A stretch of DNA of 64,000 nucleotides from positions 186,001 to 250,000 of the forward strand of contig NZ_NEFZ01000001.1 of the NCBI RefSeq assembly GCF_002135205.1. The letters run 5' to 3'. This DNA comes from Acinetobacter sp. ANC 4204. Its GTDB lineage: Bacteria > Pseudomonadota > Gammaproteobacteria > Pseudomonadales > Moraxellaceae. Position numbers and translations under genes: made by a program. Numbering within the stretch: position 1 is the stretch's first letter; every line of letters starts with the position of its first letter. Below, in pieces: positions 38,116 through 47,771 of this stretch. The notes beneath the pieces were generated by a model. The model had not been told where the DNA came from and did not search any database. It saw nothing but the letters and a program-made list of their open reading frames with translations.

Positions 38116-39012
38116 ATGGATAAGTTAAATGCGCTGTCTGCTTTTGTACACGTTGTAGAGCAACAAAGCTTTACCAAGGCTGCACAGATACTGAACTTAC
38201 CCCGTTCAACTCTCACCGATGCCATTAAGCAACTGGAAGTACAGCTCAACACACGCTTATTATTTCGTACCACGCGTCAGGTACGAACAACTGATGAAGG
38301 TCAAATTTATTACGAACGTTGTAAGTATATCTTGGACTATATCAATGAATCAGATCATGATTTTCTCAATGCAAAACCTCAAGGAACCTTAAAGATAGAA
38401 GTACATGGAGTGTTTGCTGCGTATTTTATTTTGCCTCATCTGCATAAGTTTCAAAGTGAATATCCTGGCATTCAGGTACAACTGACAGAAAGTGACCGCT
38501 ATGTCGATGTGATTAAGGAAGGCATTGATTGTGTTATTCGTATTGGACAACTGAACAAGAGTGAACTAATTGTAAGACACTTAGGTCATTTGCAACAAAT
38601 AACTCTTGCGAGTCCAAGGTATTTGGAAAAGCACGGTACTCCAAATCATTTAGATGATCTGCATGAGCATTTTATGGTGGGCTTCTATTCAAGTGCACGC
38701 CAGAAACATCTGCCACTCGAATTTATCATTCAAAACAAAACGCAACTTTATGACTTGCCTTTCAATATTCAAGTCAACGGAGCAAATACCTATTCAGCCG
38801 CAGCCCAACAGCATTTTGGGATTATTCAAGTGCCTCACTATGCTCATATCAAAGTGCTAGAACAAGGATTGCTTTGCCGAATTTTAGAACACTATACTGT
38901 ACCGTCTATGCCTGTGTCTCTGCTCTATCCGTCTAAAAGATTGGTTTCACCTAAACAAAAAGTCTTTATTGAATGGATATTACAATTGTTTAAGGATCAT
39001 CCCATCGTATAA
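38116..39012 (+). CDS. LysR-family transcriptional regulator
   Basis: This 298-residue regulator has an N-terminal winged HTH (MDKLNALSAFVHVVEQQSFT; TKAAQILNLPRSTLTDAIKQ) and a LysR substrate-binding domain in the remainder (TLKIEVHGVFAAYFILPHLH). AAAGGATC lies before ATG. It diverges from the SDR gene across 125 bases, the usual layout for autoregulation and control of the neighbour. Effector is unknown. Confidence 0.9.
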   Translation: MDKLNALSAFVHVVEQQSFTKAAQILNLPRSTLTDAIKQLEVQLNTRLLFRTTRQVRTTDEGQIYYERCKYILDYINESDHDFLNAKPQGTLKIEVHGVFAAYFILPHLHKFQSEYPGIQVQLTESDRYVDVIKEGIDCVIRIGQLNKSELIVRHLGHLQQITLASPRYLEKHGTPNHLDDLHEHFMVGFYSSARQKHLPLEFIIQNKTQLYDLPFNIQVNGANTYSAAAQQHFGIIQVPHYAHIKVLEQGLLCRILEHYTVPSMPVSLLYPSKRLVSPKQKVFIEWILQLFKDHPIV

Positions 39013-39070
39013 TCTTGGGTCTTTTTATGAATCAATATTCAACCTAGATAAGCAAGAAAATACCAATACC

Positions 39071-39772
39071 TTATCTTTCCAAAAATCGTAACCCCACGCC
39101 TGCAATGGTAAAAATATATTTTGGAGTGATCGCAGAATCTCCAATTTTGGTACGGAGTTTTTTCACCAAGATTCGAAGATAATGGGTATCTTCTTCATGG
39201 CTAATGCCCCATAACTCGGTCATAATTTGCTTTTGCGTAACGATCTTACCCTGATGGCGAATCAATAGTGCTAACAGTTGAAATTCTTTTTTGGTCAGAA
39301 TAATTTCTTCATTCGTGAACCTCACTACATGTTCAGCCACATCCACAGATAATTGACCATCATCAAATGCAATGTTCTGTTCAGACAGTTGTGGTTTATT
39401 GCGAAACATCACCCGAATACGGGCACATAATTCCTGAATGCTAAACGGTTTGGTGACATAGTCGTTTGCACCTGCATCGAGCAATTTAATTTTTTGATTT
39501 TCATCAGGACGGGCAGATAACACAATCACAGGAATATCTGACCATTGCCTCATCTCGGTCAACACCTGCTGTCCTTCCATATCAGGTAAACCCAAATCTA
39601 AAATCAGTAAATCCGCACCCCGTGTTGCCAAAATTTCTAAGCCTTTCATGCCATTTTCAGCAACATGCACCTGATAACCTTGCGCACGTAAAGCAATGTC
39701 CAAAAATTTTCGAATTTGAGGTTCATCATCAATAATTAAAATTGATGCATTCGGATAGATTGTTTGCGGCAT
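39071..39772 (-). CDS. kdpE: Response regulator KdpE
   Basis: A 233-residue OmpR-type regulator that activates kdp at low potassium. The receiver domain has acidic residues in LIIDDEP, the phosphoacceptor Asp in LILDLGLPDMEG (about 56) and Lys in YVTKPFS; the C-terminal winged helix spans about 130-230 (ILTKKEFQLLALLIRHQGKI). It follows kdpD by ten bases and ends the operon. Confidence 0.95.
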   Translation of the reverse strand: MPQTIYPNASILIIDDEPQIRKFLDIALRAQGYQVHVAENGMKGLEILATRGADLLILDLGLPDMEGQQVLTEMRQWSDIPVIVLSARPDENQKIKLLDAGANDYVTKPFSIQELCARIRVMFRNKPQLSEQNIAFDDGQLSVDVAEHVVRFTNEEIILTKKEFQLLALLIRHQGKIVTQKQIMTELWGISHEEDTHYLRILVKKLRTKIGDSAITPKYIFTIAGVGLRFLER

Positions 39773-39782
39773 AAAAAATCGT

Positions 39783-42431
39783 TTAATCCTGATGTAACGG
39801 TAATCGTATGCGAATTAAGGTACCTTGACCATCTGTTCCAGCAAAAGCTTCGATACTGCCCATATGTGCGCCAATAATGGCTTTGACAATCGCTAGTCCT
39901 AAACCTGTTCCCGTTTTACCACGATCACCACGCTGCATGGTGTAGAACATATCAAAGATTTGCTCGCGTTCATCTTCGGGAATGCCAATCCCTTGGTCGA
40001 TAATGTCAATTTGCAGAAATTGTTCCTCTTGCTGAATCTTCACTTCAATCGGAACATCATTTGGTGAAAATTTGGCGGCATTTTCTAAGACATTAAAAAT
40101 GGCTTGTTCAATCAAAGCAGGATGCACATACAATTGCGGAAGTTCTTCCGCCAAAGCGACCTCGATTTTTACCTCAGGCTGATAGCGTTTAAGCCGTTGA
40201 GTTGCCGAGCCAATCAGTTCATCTACACCGATCCAAGCACGACTTAAAGTCAAACCCTGATGACCTAGTCGAGTCATATCCAATAGGTTTTGTATATAAC
40301 GATCCAGTCGTTCCCCTTCAATGTGAATAGTGTCTAATAATTCATGGCGATCGCTTTCAGGCATCTGTTCGCCATAATATTTAAGCGTATCTGCTGAACC
40401 AATCATCGCGGCTAAGGGTGAACGTAAATCATGCGAGACCGAAGAAAGTAAGGCGGAACGCAACTTTTCCGTTTCAGCCACCACACGAGAATTTTCTAAC
40501 TGTAAAGACAGTTGTACCCGAGCAACAGTTTGCGCAATATCTTCAATCATCAACTCAGTTAAACGTTGTAATTCAAAACTGATGGTTTGAGCATTTTGAT
40601 GAAAGCGAATCGCAATCACCCCATATTCTTTCACTAAATTCAGTGGAATAAACCACCATTCAGAATTGGTCAGTGTGTTGGTAAAGCGTCCACAGGGTTT
40701 CGCATTCTTCTGCGTCCAATCTGCGGCTATTTGATCTTTTTCATTTAAAGCAGAGACATCACCCAAAGACTGATTTTCAACTTTTAACCAGACCGTCGCA
40801 TTTAATGAGGTTTCTAAATGTTGTTTGGCAACGGTTAATACCTGTTCAATATCCACACAGGTCGATAGTTTTCTTTCCAATTCTTGCAACTGTAACGAGA
40901 CTGAATTTGCAGCACGTAAACTCAAGACCTGCGCACGTAATTGGTTGGCTAAACGCCCGACCAGTAAGGCTGAGACAATAAACGTAATGATGGTAATCAC
41001 GCCTCGTTCAGCGCTAATCATAAAAGTAAATCGAGGTTCGATAAAAAAGTAGTTGTAGAGTAAAAAACAAATGAATACGCTGATAATCGTGATCAACATG
41101 CGGGCGCGTATCGCAACCAGTAATACGGTCACAATAAAAATTAAGGCTAAGTCACTATACCCAATAAAATGATCACTGATTGCGGCCACAATCAGTCCTA
41201 GCAACACAATGATAATACTTTCAAACACTTCACGTTGATTAAACGCTAAACCTTGTTCCAGCCAAGATGAATGCGCCACATCTTTCTGCAAACGCTTTTC
41301 ATTATTTTTGGCTTTTAAAGGCTGAACAAAGGTGATTTCAAAAGGATGCTGTTTCTCTAACAGTTGATCGGCAATATGATCTGAAAATAGACGCTGCCAT
41401 AGCGATTTTTGAGGGCTCTTGCCAAGCAAAATATTCGATGCACCATAATCATAAGCTGCCTGTAAAATGGTCGATGCAATATGATTGCTATAGAGTAAAT
41501 AAGTGTCTGCACCGAGCTTACGTGCTAGATTAAAAGCCTTCGTCACTGCAAAGGCTTGGGTCGTTTCAACCTTACTTTTTTGAATCGAAATGACGCTCCA
41601 CGTTGCATTGCGTCTTTCCGCAATCCGATGGGCACGGCGTACCAAATCTTCAGAGAATTCAGAACCATCTATCGCCAACATAACATGATTTTGAATCGGG
41701 ATGATCTGCCCTTGTGCAACAAACTTTTCTCGATAATCAATATCGACCTGCCCTGCAACAGTTTGAATCGCTAGATCACGTAACGCTGTCAAATTTGCAG
41801 CTTTAAAAAAACCTTGTAATGCATGAGGGGCAACATCGGCGAAATAAATCTTGCCATGATTCATCCGTTCTAATAATTCAGGAACAGGTAAATCAACCAA
41901 TCGAATATCTTTCAAACGTTTCAGTAATGCATCGGGGACGGTTTCAGTTACCCGAATCCCCGTAATTTGAAAAACCACATCATTCAGACTTTCCAAATGC
42001 TGAATATTTAAGGTGCTATAGACATCAATGCCTGCATCCAACAACTCATTGACATCTTGCCAACGATATTCATGCCGACTATTGGGTACATTGCGATGGG
42101 CAAGTTCATCAACGAGTACAATTTGAGGCTTTAATTTAAGAATTTGGTCGAGATCCATCTCGTCTAACATTCGCCCTTGATATTCCACAGACTTTCTTGG
42201 AATCACATTGAGCCCTTGAATCAAAGCTTCGGTGTCAGATCGACCGTGGGTTTCAACCACCCCGACCATCACATGCTGCCCTTGCTGCATCAATTCATGC
42301 GCTCGGGTCAACATGGCATAGGTTTTCCCGACTCCAGGTGCTGCACCCAAGAAAATGGTCAAACGTCCAGATTGTTCACGTTGACTATGTGCCAACCATG
42401 CATCTGCTTTGTTATTACGGTCGATCTGCAT
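39783..42431 (-). CDS. kdpD: Sensor histidine kinase KdpD
   Basis: An 882-residue membrane sensor. The N-terminal KdpD domain has Walker A GAAPGVGKTYAM near residues 29-40 and DELAHRNVPNSRHEYRWQDV; a USP-like domain follows (from about 250). Four transmembrane segments lie at about 400-500 (IIIVLLGLIVAAISDHF; LIFIVTVLLVAIRARMLITI). The kinase region has the H-box SSVSHDLRSPLAAMIGSADT (His about 660), N-box FNVLENAAKFSP and G-box DQGIGIP, TGLGLAIVKA. Between kdpC and kdpE. Confidence 0.95.
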   Translation of the reverse strand: MQIDRNNKADAWLAHSQREQSGRLTIFLGAAPGVGKTYAMLTRAHELMQQGQHVMVGVVETHGRSDTEALIQGLNVIPRKSVEYQGRMLDEMDLDQILKLKPQIVLVDELAHRNVPNSRHEYRWQDVNELLDAGIDVYSTLNIQHLESLNDVVFQITGIRVTETVPDALLKRLKDIRLVDLPVPELLERMNHGKIYFADVAPHALQGFFKAANLTALRDLAIQTVAGQVDIDYREKFVAQGQIIPIQNHVMLAIDGSEFSEDLVRRAHRIAERRNATWSVISIQKSKVETTQAFAVTKAFNLARKLGADTYLLYSNHIASTILQAAYDYGASNILLGKSPQKSLWQRLFSDHIADQLLEKQHPFEITFVQPLKAKNNEKRLQKDVAHSSWLEQGLAFNQREVFESIIIVLLGLIVAAISDHFIGYSDLALIFIVTVLLVAIRARMLITIISVFICFLLYNYFFIEPRFTFMISAERGVITIITFIVSALLVGRLANQLRAQVLSLRAANSVSLQLQELERKLSTCVDIEQVLTVAKQHLETSLNATVWLKVENQSLGDVSALNEKDQIAADWTQKNAKPCGRFTNTLTNSEWWFIPLNLVKEYGVIAIRFHQNAQTISFELQRLTELMIEDIAQTVARVQLSLQLENSRVVAETEKLRSALLSSVSHDLRSPLAAMIGSADTLKYYGEQMPESDRHELLDTIHIEGERLDRYIQNLLDMTRLGHQGLTLSRAWIGVDELIGSATQRLKRYQPEVKIEVALAEELPQLYVHPALIEQAIFNVLENAAKFSPNDVPIEVKIQQEEQFLQIDIIDQGIGIPEDEREQIFDMFYTMQRGDRGKTGTGLGLAIVKAIIGAHMGSIEAFAGTDGQGTLIRIRLPLHQD

Positions 42432-42443
42432 AATTACGCTCTA

Positions 42444-43085
42444 TCAACGTGTGGTCGATGACAATTGATCTAAGGCTAAATTTAGCTGTAGCACATTGAC
42501 CCGCGCTTGCCCATAGACGCCGAATTGTGCAGGCTGAATTTGTTGTTGTACCAAATCACGAACTTGCTGCTCAGGCAAATGATGTTGCTGTGCCACACGT
42601 TTCACCTGTAATAAAGCACTTTCAGCTGAAATATCTGGGTCGATTCCGCTTCCTGATGCTGTCACAATCTCATTTGGCACTTGTTGCTCAGTAATATGAT
42701 TATTCTGGGCAAATTGCACTGTTCGCTCTTTAATTTGTTTTTGCAAATCAGGATTAGAAACCGCCAAATTACTGCCTGCCATCCCATCGACATTGTAACT
42801 TACAGCACTCGGTCGTCCATGGAAATATTGTTCACTAACAAAGTTTTGTCCTACCAAACTTGAACCAATAATTTTACCATTCAGTTCAATGACACTACCA
42901 TTGGCTTGTTTGGGAAAGATCAACTGTGCAATCGAGACACTTGCTGTAGCGTACAACATGCCTGCAATGAAAAAACCAACCACGATCAAACCAAAACTCG
43001 GACGTAGGACTGAATGTCCTTGATTAGATAATGCCAAGTCCTGTTGATTCAATTGCTCATGACTCAATAAAGTATTCATTTCCAA
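42444..43085 (-). CDS. kdpC: Potassium-transporting ATPase subunit KdpC
   Basis: KdpC, 213 residues, stabilises ATP binding in the KdpFABC pump. One transmembrane helix lies at about residues 27-50 (SFGLIVVGFFIAGMLYATAS), then KdpC blocks NGSVIELNGKIIGSSLVGQN, YFHGRPSAVSYN and ASGSGIDPDIS. The cytoplasmic N terminus before the helix is about 15-20 residues longer than in the E. coli protein. It lies three bases after kdpB. Confidence 0.93.
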   Translation of the reverse strand: MEMNTLLSHEQLNQQDLALSNQGHSVLRPSFGLIVVGFFIAGMLYATASVSIAQLIFPKQANGSVIELNGKIIGSSLVGQNFVSEQYFHGRPSAVSYNVDGMAGSNLAVSNPDLQKQIKERTVQFAQNNHITEQQVPNEIVTASGSGIDPDISAESALLQVKRVAQQHHLPEQQVRDLVQQQIQPAQFGVYGQARVNVLQLNLALDQLSSTTR

Positions 43086-43088
43086 CTC

Positions 43089-45101
43089 CTAAATCCACAA
43101 TGACACAACAAGGTCAATCAGCTTGATCACAATAAACGGAAAGATCACACCACCTATACCGTAAATCAGCATATTACGGCGTAACAATTGCAGCGCACTG
43201 GCAGGTTTGAATTGAACGCCTTTGAGTGCCAATGGAATCAACATTGGAATAATCAAAGCATTAAAGATCAAAGCGGAAATCACGGCACTGCTTGGACTAC
43301 TAAGCTGTAAAATATTCAGTACTCCAAGTTGTGGAATCGCCACGGCAAACAATGCAGGTAAAATCACAAAATACTTAGATACGTCATTTGCCAACGAAAA
43401 AGTGGTTAATGCTCCACGAGTAATCAATTGCTGTTTACCAATTTCAACCACATCTAGCAATTTGGTTGGATCAGAATCCAAATCCACCATATTGCCAGCT
43501 TCTTTGGCAGCTTGCGTACCCGAATTCATGGCTAAACCAATATCTGCCTGTGCCAAGGCTGGTGCATCGTTAGTACCATCACCGACCATTGCGACTAATT
43601 TTCCTGCTGCCTGCTCGTTACGAATACAAGCCAATTTGTCCTCAGGTCTCGCTTCTGCAATATAGTCATCCACCCCTGCTTCAGCCGCAATCGCAGCCGC
43701 AGTCAATGGATTGTCTCCCGTGACCATAATGGTTTTGATGCCCATCTCACGTAGCAGCGCAAAGCGTTCTTTAATCCCTTGTTTAATCACATCTGAAAGT
43801 TCAATCACGCCTAAAATATTATGATTCGAAGCCACCACAAGCGGTGTCGCACCTTTAGAAGCCACTTGCTCTACACGAGTTTTCAGTTCAATATTGTCTT
43901 TGATTTCTTGATGGGTAAAGTTAAGAATCGCGTCCACAGCACCTTTACGAATCGTTTGTCCAGTTGCTAGATTTACTCCTGAAAGACGAGTTGAGGCACT
44001 AAATTGAATGAACTCGGCATCTTTCGGCTCTTGAATGCTTTCGCCTAACTCTTTCCCAAGGCTGATGACCGATTTCCCTTCAGGCGTTGGATCAGCAAAA
44101 GAAGTGAGCATTGCTGCTTGACGCAACTCGGTTGGTGTTATACCCGCCAAGGGATAAAAAGCAGTGGCTTGGCGATCTCCATAGGTGATCGTACCTGTTT
44201 TATCCAACAACAACACATCAATATCACCCGCTACTTCAACCGCTTTCCCTGATTTGGCTAAGACATTGGCTTTTAAAGCACGGTTCATTCCCGCAATCCC
44301 AATTGCAGGCAGCAAACCACCGATCGTGGTTGGAATCAAACACACCAATAGGGCAATCAGCAAGACCATACTGATTTTGATCCCGACCATTGAACCAATC
44401 ACAGGTAAGGTCAGCACCACCACAATAAAGGTAATGGTCATGATATTCAGTAAGATACTCAGTGCGATCTCATTCGGTGTCTTTTGACGGTTGGCACCTT
44501 CCACCAAGGCAATCATACGGTCTAAAAAGCTATGCCCTGCCTCATTACTGACCCGAATAATAATTTCATCCGACAAGACCTTAGTGCCACCAATCACGCC
44601 TGAACGGTCGGTATTGGCTTCACGTAGTACAGGTGCAGACTCACCTGTAACGGCTGATTCATTGATAGTCGCAAAACCCTGAATAATCTCGCCATCCGCA
44701 GGAACAATTTCACCTGCCTTGACGATGACTAAATCATCTTTTTTAAGTAGATTGGCAGAAATCACTGTCGGTACAGCATTTAAATCGAGAATCCGATTTG
44801 CAGTTAAGTTTTCACGCGCCTGACGTAATGATGCTGCTTGTCCACGCCCTTTGGCTTCTGCAACCGCCTCAGCATAATTGGCAAATAAGACCGTGACTAA
44901 TAAAATCAAGCTTAGGACTAAACCAAAACCTAAACTCGCATTTCCCATTAAAGTGGCAACAAGGGTTAAAACTGTTCCCACCCACACACATGCCATCACT
45001 GGATTTTTAAACGCATGTTGAGGTAGCAATTTATGGAAAGTTTGCTGAATAATTTCTTTATTCAAGATATCCATCTGTTGTGTCGCATTTGAATGTTTCA
45101 T
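43089..45101 (-). CDS. kdpB: Potassium-transporting ATPase subunit KdpB
   Basis: The P-type ATPase subunit, 670 residues. Hallmarks are the phosphorylated Asp in LLLDKTGTITYG near residue 305, TGES in INESAVTGESAPVL near 150, GDNPLTAAAIAAEAGVDD and VGDGTNDAPALAQADIGLAM. The gene lies between kdpA (16 bases upstream) and kdpC. Confidence 0.96.
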   Translation of the reverse strand: MKHSNATQQMDILNKEIIQQTFHKLLPQHAFKNPVMACVWVGTVLTLVATLMGNASLGFGLVLSLILLVTVLFANYAEAVAEAKGRGQAASLRQARENLTANRILDLNAVPTVISANLLKKDDLVIVKAGEIVPADGEIIQGFATINESAVTGESAPVLREANTDRSGVIGGTKVLSDEIIIRVSNEAGHSFLDRMIALVEGANRQKTPNEIALSILLNIMTITFIVVVLTLPVIGSMVGIKISMVLLIALLVCLIPTTIGGLLPAIGIAGMNRALKANVLAKSGKAVEVAGDIDVLLLDKTGTITYGDRQATAFYPLAGITPTELRQAAMLTSFADPTPEGKSVISLGKELGESIQEPKDAEFIQFSASTRLSGVNLATGQTIRKGAVDAILNFTHQEIKDNIELKTRVEQVASKGATPLVVASNHNILGVIELSDVIKQGIKERFALLREMGIKTIMVTGDNPLTAAAIAAEAGVDDYIAEARPEDKLACIRNEQAAGKLVAMVGDGTNDAPALAQADIGLAMNSGTQAAKEAGNMVDLDSDPTKLLDVVEIGKQQLITRGALTTFSLANDVSKYFVILPALFAVAIPQLGVLNILQLSSPSSAVISALIFNALIIPMLIPLALKGVQFKPASALQLLRRNMLIYGIGGVIFPFIVIKLIDLVVSLWI

Positions 45102-45117
45102 TGTGCTTGCTCCACAC

Positions 45118-46827
45118 TTAAACTTTTATCGACAAATAGTCAGCAATTGGCCCAATCACCAACACTGGCATGAATTGCAACAAGGTCAGAATCAGCACGA
45201 TCCCAATCAAGGTCAACGCAAAAGTTGGAGATTCAATATGTAAAGAACCCTTGCTTTCGGCTGCTTGCGGTTTGGTTGCTAAACTCACTGCGATCAAAAC
45301 TGGAATAATCAACACGCTATAACGCCCTGCCAATAAAGCGATACTGGCACTCAGGTTCCACCATAAAGTGTTATCGCCTAAGCCTTCAAAACCAGAGCCA
45401 TTATTGGCGTAGGCAGAGACATACTCATAAAACACTTGGCTAATACCATGAAACGCTGGATTGGAATTCCCTGTAATCGATGGAAATGCTATGGCAATCG
45501 CCGTCAGACCAAGAATCACCACAGGTTGTAATAAAATCACGAAGGCTAATAACTTAATTTCAGTCACTTCAACTTTTCGCCCAAACAGTTCGGGGGTACG
45601 CCCTGTCATCAAACCTGCGATAAATACTGCGAGAAATAGGTAAATAAAGAACTGTAATAGACCACAACCGATTCCACCCCAAATGGCATTGATCAGCATA
45701 TTGCACAGTTCAACCAATCCCGTCAGTGGTGAGGCAGAGTCATGCATCATATTCACAGAGCCGTTGTTGACTTGTGTGGTCAAACTTCCCCACAGTGCCG
45801 ATGCTTCTGCACCAAAGCGAACTTCTTTCCCTTCCATCAAAGCAATATTTGGAATAAGCGAAGATTTTTCAGCCCACAGGGTCAATAGCGTTGAAGAAAG
45901 TGACATCAACAACATTGTGCCAAAAATCATCCACATCAGTTTCTTACGTTGAATAAAACGCCCAACCATAAACACCGCAGAAAGTGGAATCAGTAAAATC
46001 GCGATCATCTCAATCACATTGGATAGTGGCGTTGGATTTTCTAAAGGCACACTACTGTTTGGGCCATACCAACCGCCACCATTACTACCCAGTTGTTTAA
46101 TCGCCACCATGGGCGCAACTGGACCGAGCGGAATATGTTGTGTTTGTACCTCGGAACTTTGATCTAAGACCTGCGCTGTTGGTCCCGCAGATAAGGTTGC
46201 TGGCACACCTTGAAAAGTGAGTAGCAAAGAAAAAATTAAACCAAGTGGAATAAAGAATCTAAACAATGGTCGGATGATATCCATCCAGTAATTACCTAGA
46301 TTAATATGGTTCCAATTCTTTTGATCTGAATCTTCCGCTTGACGTGATTGCAGGAATAAAGCCCTTAACATGGCGACCAATAAAGCAAGTCCCATAATTG
46401 GCGACAAATATTGCAAGCCAACGATCACCGTCATTTGCGATAGATAAGACAGTTGCGCTTGCCCTGAATAATGCTGTTGATTTGTATTGGTTAGGAATGA
46501 AATGGTGGTATGTAAAGCCAAGTCCCAATTCATATTTGGAATATGATCAGGATTCAATGGCAACCATGCCTGTGTCATCAAGATTGTGATACTTGCTCCA
46601 AGCAGTAGAACATTACTCAGAACAAAAGCACCTAGATATTGCCGCCAGTTCATACCCACTTGCTTCACATTGAGAACCGCGTAGATCGGTTGTTCAATCC
46701 ACTTAAAGAAGCTATCACTCTTCATTGGTTTGGTTTGCATGACATCCGCAAGATAGTGTCCTAACGGATAAGCCAGCAGCAATGAAAGGATAAATACTGA
46801 AATAAATTCCCACATAGCATATGCCAT
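45118..46827 (-). CDS. kdpA: Potassium-transporting ATPase subunit KdpA
   Basis: The potassium channel-like subunit, 569 residues, with about ten transmembrane helices. Selectivity-filter-like segments include TNTNQQHYSGQAQLS, GSNGGGWYGPNSSVPLENPT and ANNGSGFEGLGDN; GRTPELFGRKVEVTEIK is also diagnostic. Two close starts are possible (46827 and 46815, MWEFIS); neither has a strong ribosome-binding site. No kdpF was recognised between the promoter region and kdpA. It is the first gene of kdpABCDE. Confidence 0.95.
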   Translation of the reverse strand: MAYAMWEFISVFILSLLLAYPLGHYLADVMQTKPMKSDSFFKWIEQPIYAVLNVKQVGMNWRQYLGAFVLSNVLLLGASITILMTQAWLPLNPDHIPNMNWDLALHTTISFLTNTNQQHYSGQAQLSYLSQMTVIVGLQYLSPIMGLALLVAMLRALFLQSRQAEDSDQKNWNHINLGNYWMDIIRPLFRFFIPLGLIFSLLLTFQGVPATLSAGPTAQVLDQSSEVQTQHIPLGPVAPMVAIKQLGSNGGGWYGPNSSVPLENPTPLSNVIEMIAILLIPLSAVFMVGRFIQRKKLMWMIFGTMLLMSLSSTLLTLWAEKSSLIPNIALMEGKEVRFGAEASALWGSLTTQVNNGSVNMMHDSASPLTGLVELCNMLINAIWGGIGCGLLQFFIYLFLAVFIAGLMTGRTPELFGRKVEVTEIKLLAFVILLQPVVILGLTAIAIAFPSITGNSNPAFHGISQVFYEYVSAYANNGSGFEGLGDNTLWWNLSASIALLAGRYSVLIIPVLIAVSLATKPQAAESKGSLHIESPTFALTLIGIVLILTLLQFMPVLVIGPIADYLSIKV

Positions 46828-46861
46828 TAAAAATAGGTCAGCTTTAGTATGGAAATTAAGA

Positions 46862-46914
46862 GCGTAAATTCTCTATATTGAAAAAAGTAAGACGCGTAAA
46901 TTTTGCGTAAATTT
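46862..46914 (-). promoter_or_regulatory. Three GCGTAAATT direct repeats upstream of kdpA
   Basis: GCGTAAATT occurs at 46862-46870, 46894-46902 and 46905-46913, the last two 11 bases apart, about one helical turn. They lie 35-90 bases before kdpA. On the reverse strand a TATAGA (-10-like) lies between the single and the paired copies, with TTTACG at the -35 position overlapping one repeat. KdpE binding here is inferred from position only. Confidence 0.45.
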
Positions 46915-46959
46915 ATTTAAAATAATCCATCAAGAAATACATCAGAACTCGCAACCTGT

Positions 46960-47546
46960 TTAAGCTGATGCCTCCATAGCATGAATCATCGGCTTATTTT
47001 TATGACAGAGTTGATAAGCATATAAACATGCGTAAATTCCTACCAAATAGCCTAAAAACTTCGAGTTTTGCTCGTGATCAAAGTGTATGCCCCGTTGAGC
47101 ACGCTGAATAAAGTTTTTATTTTATTGCATTGGCTTAGATCATATTTATCACCTTTCAATCAACGAAACAGATTACATATTGCTACGCTGATAGCTCATT
47201 GAATCTATCTTGTGCTCTTTACAGTGTATTTAAGTTCATCACTAAATATAGCCAGTTGATGTGTATTCATCAGGTGAAACATACGCTGCTCACATAACAA
47301 ACTTTTGAATAGGCAACTATCGTCAGGATTTAGCGCCGTAAAGATAATTGTGGAAATACTGAGCTAAGCACAACGAATTCTGCAATATGAGAAGTTCTGC
47401 TTTAAAAATTTCCAATAGATAGTTTCAAATGTGAGGAACTCATCGCCCATTACACAAAATAATGGGGTACGGTCAAACATCAAGACTGTGGCTATGAATC
47501 GAGTGTAGTAACCGAAACCAATATCTTTGGCCCTTCTCTGCTTCAA
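46960..47546 (-). pseudogene. Decayed IS4-like transposase
   Basis: Reading the reverse strand through stops gives one long transposase-like frame. The first part (47364-47546) contains VLMFDRTPLFCVMGDEFLTF and YWKFLKQNFSYCRIR, resembling the IS4 block around the second catalytic Asp (G-D-R-E-F...W...L...F..RI). After TAG at 47364-47366 the same frame continues with TALNPDDSCLFKSLL and ends with stops near 47205. A shifted frame gives QRAQRGIHFDHEQNSKFLGY and HKNKPMIHAMEASA to TAA at 46960-46962, like the C-terminal IS4 region. N terminus and IS ends were not found. Confidence 0.55.
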
Positions 47547-47751
47547 GCTAATTTCTTAGCTTAGTCTTAGGTTAATATCGTACACTTATCCATAAAATCG
47601 CTAATTTTTCTTGTTAAACAGTAAAACTAAAAATAGCTTTCTTGGGTCCTTATTTTAACTATAAGTTATTATTTTTCTTCATACAGTTCACACTTTCATT
47701 AATTAAGTGTAATTTTATATAAGCGTAATCCCTGTTTAAGATAAAAATATT

Positions 47752-47759
47752 GGGGGGGG
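47752..47759 (+). repeat. G8 homopolymer before a diguanylate cyclase gene
   Basis: Eight consecutive G lie 12 bases before the ATG at 47772. An in-frame TAA at 47760-47762 shows that length changes could not alter the protein frame; they could only affect transcription or ribosome binding. Confidence 0.6.
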
Positions 47760-47771
47760 ATAAAAAATAGA

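Noticed and set aside
46828..46959. kdpF upstream of kdpA
   Set aside because: No short hydrophobic ORF with a start and ribosome-binding site was found.
47352..47572. Forward frame reading GTVKHQDCGYESSVVTETN in the region of the IS4-like remnant
   Set aside because: Looks somewhat protein-like but has stops, and the reverse strand explains the region better as a transposase remnant.
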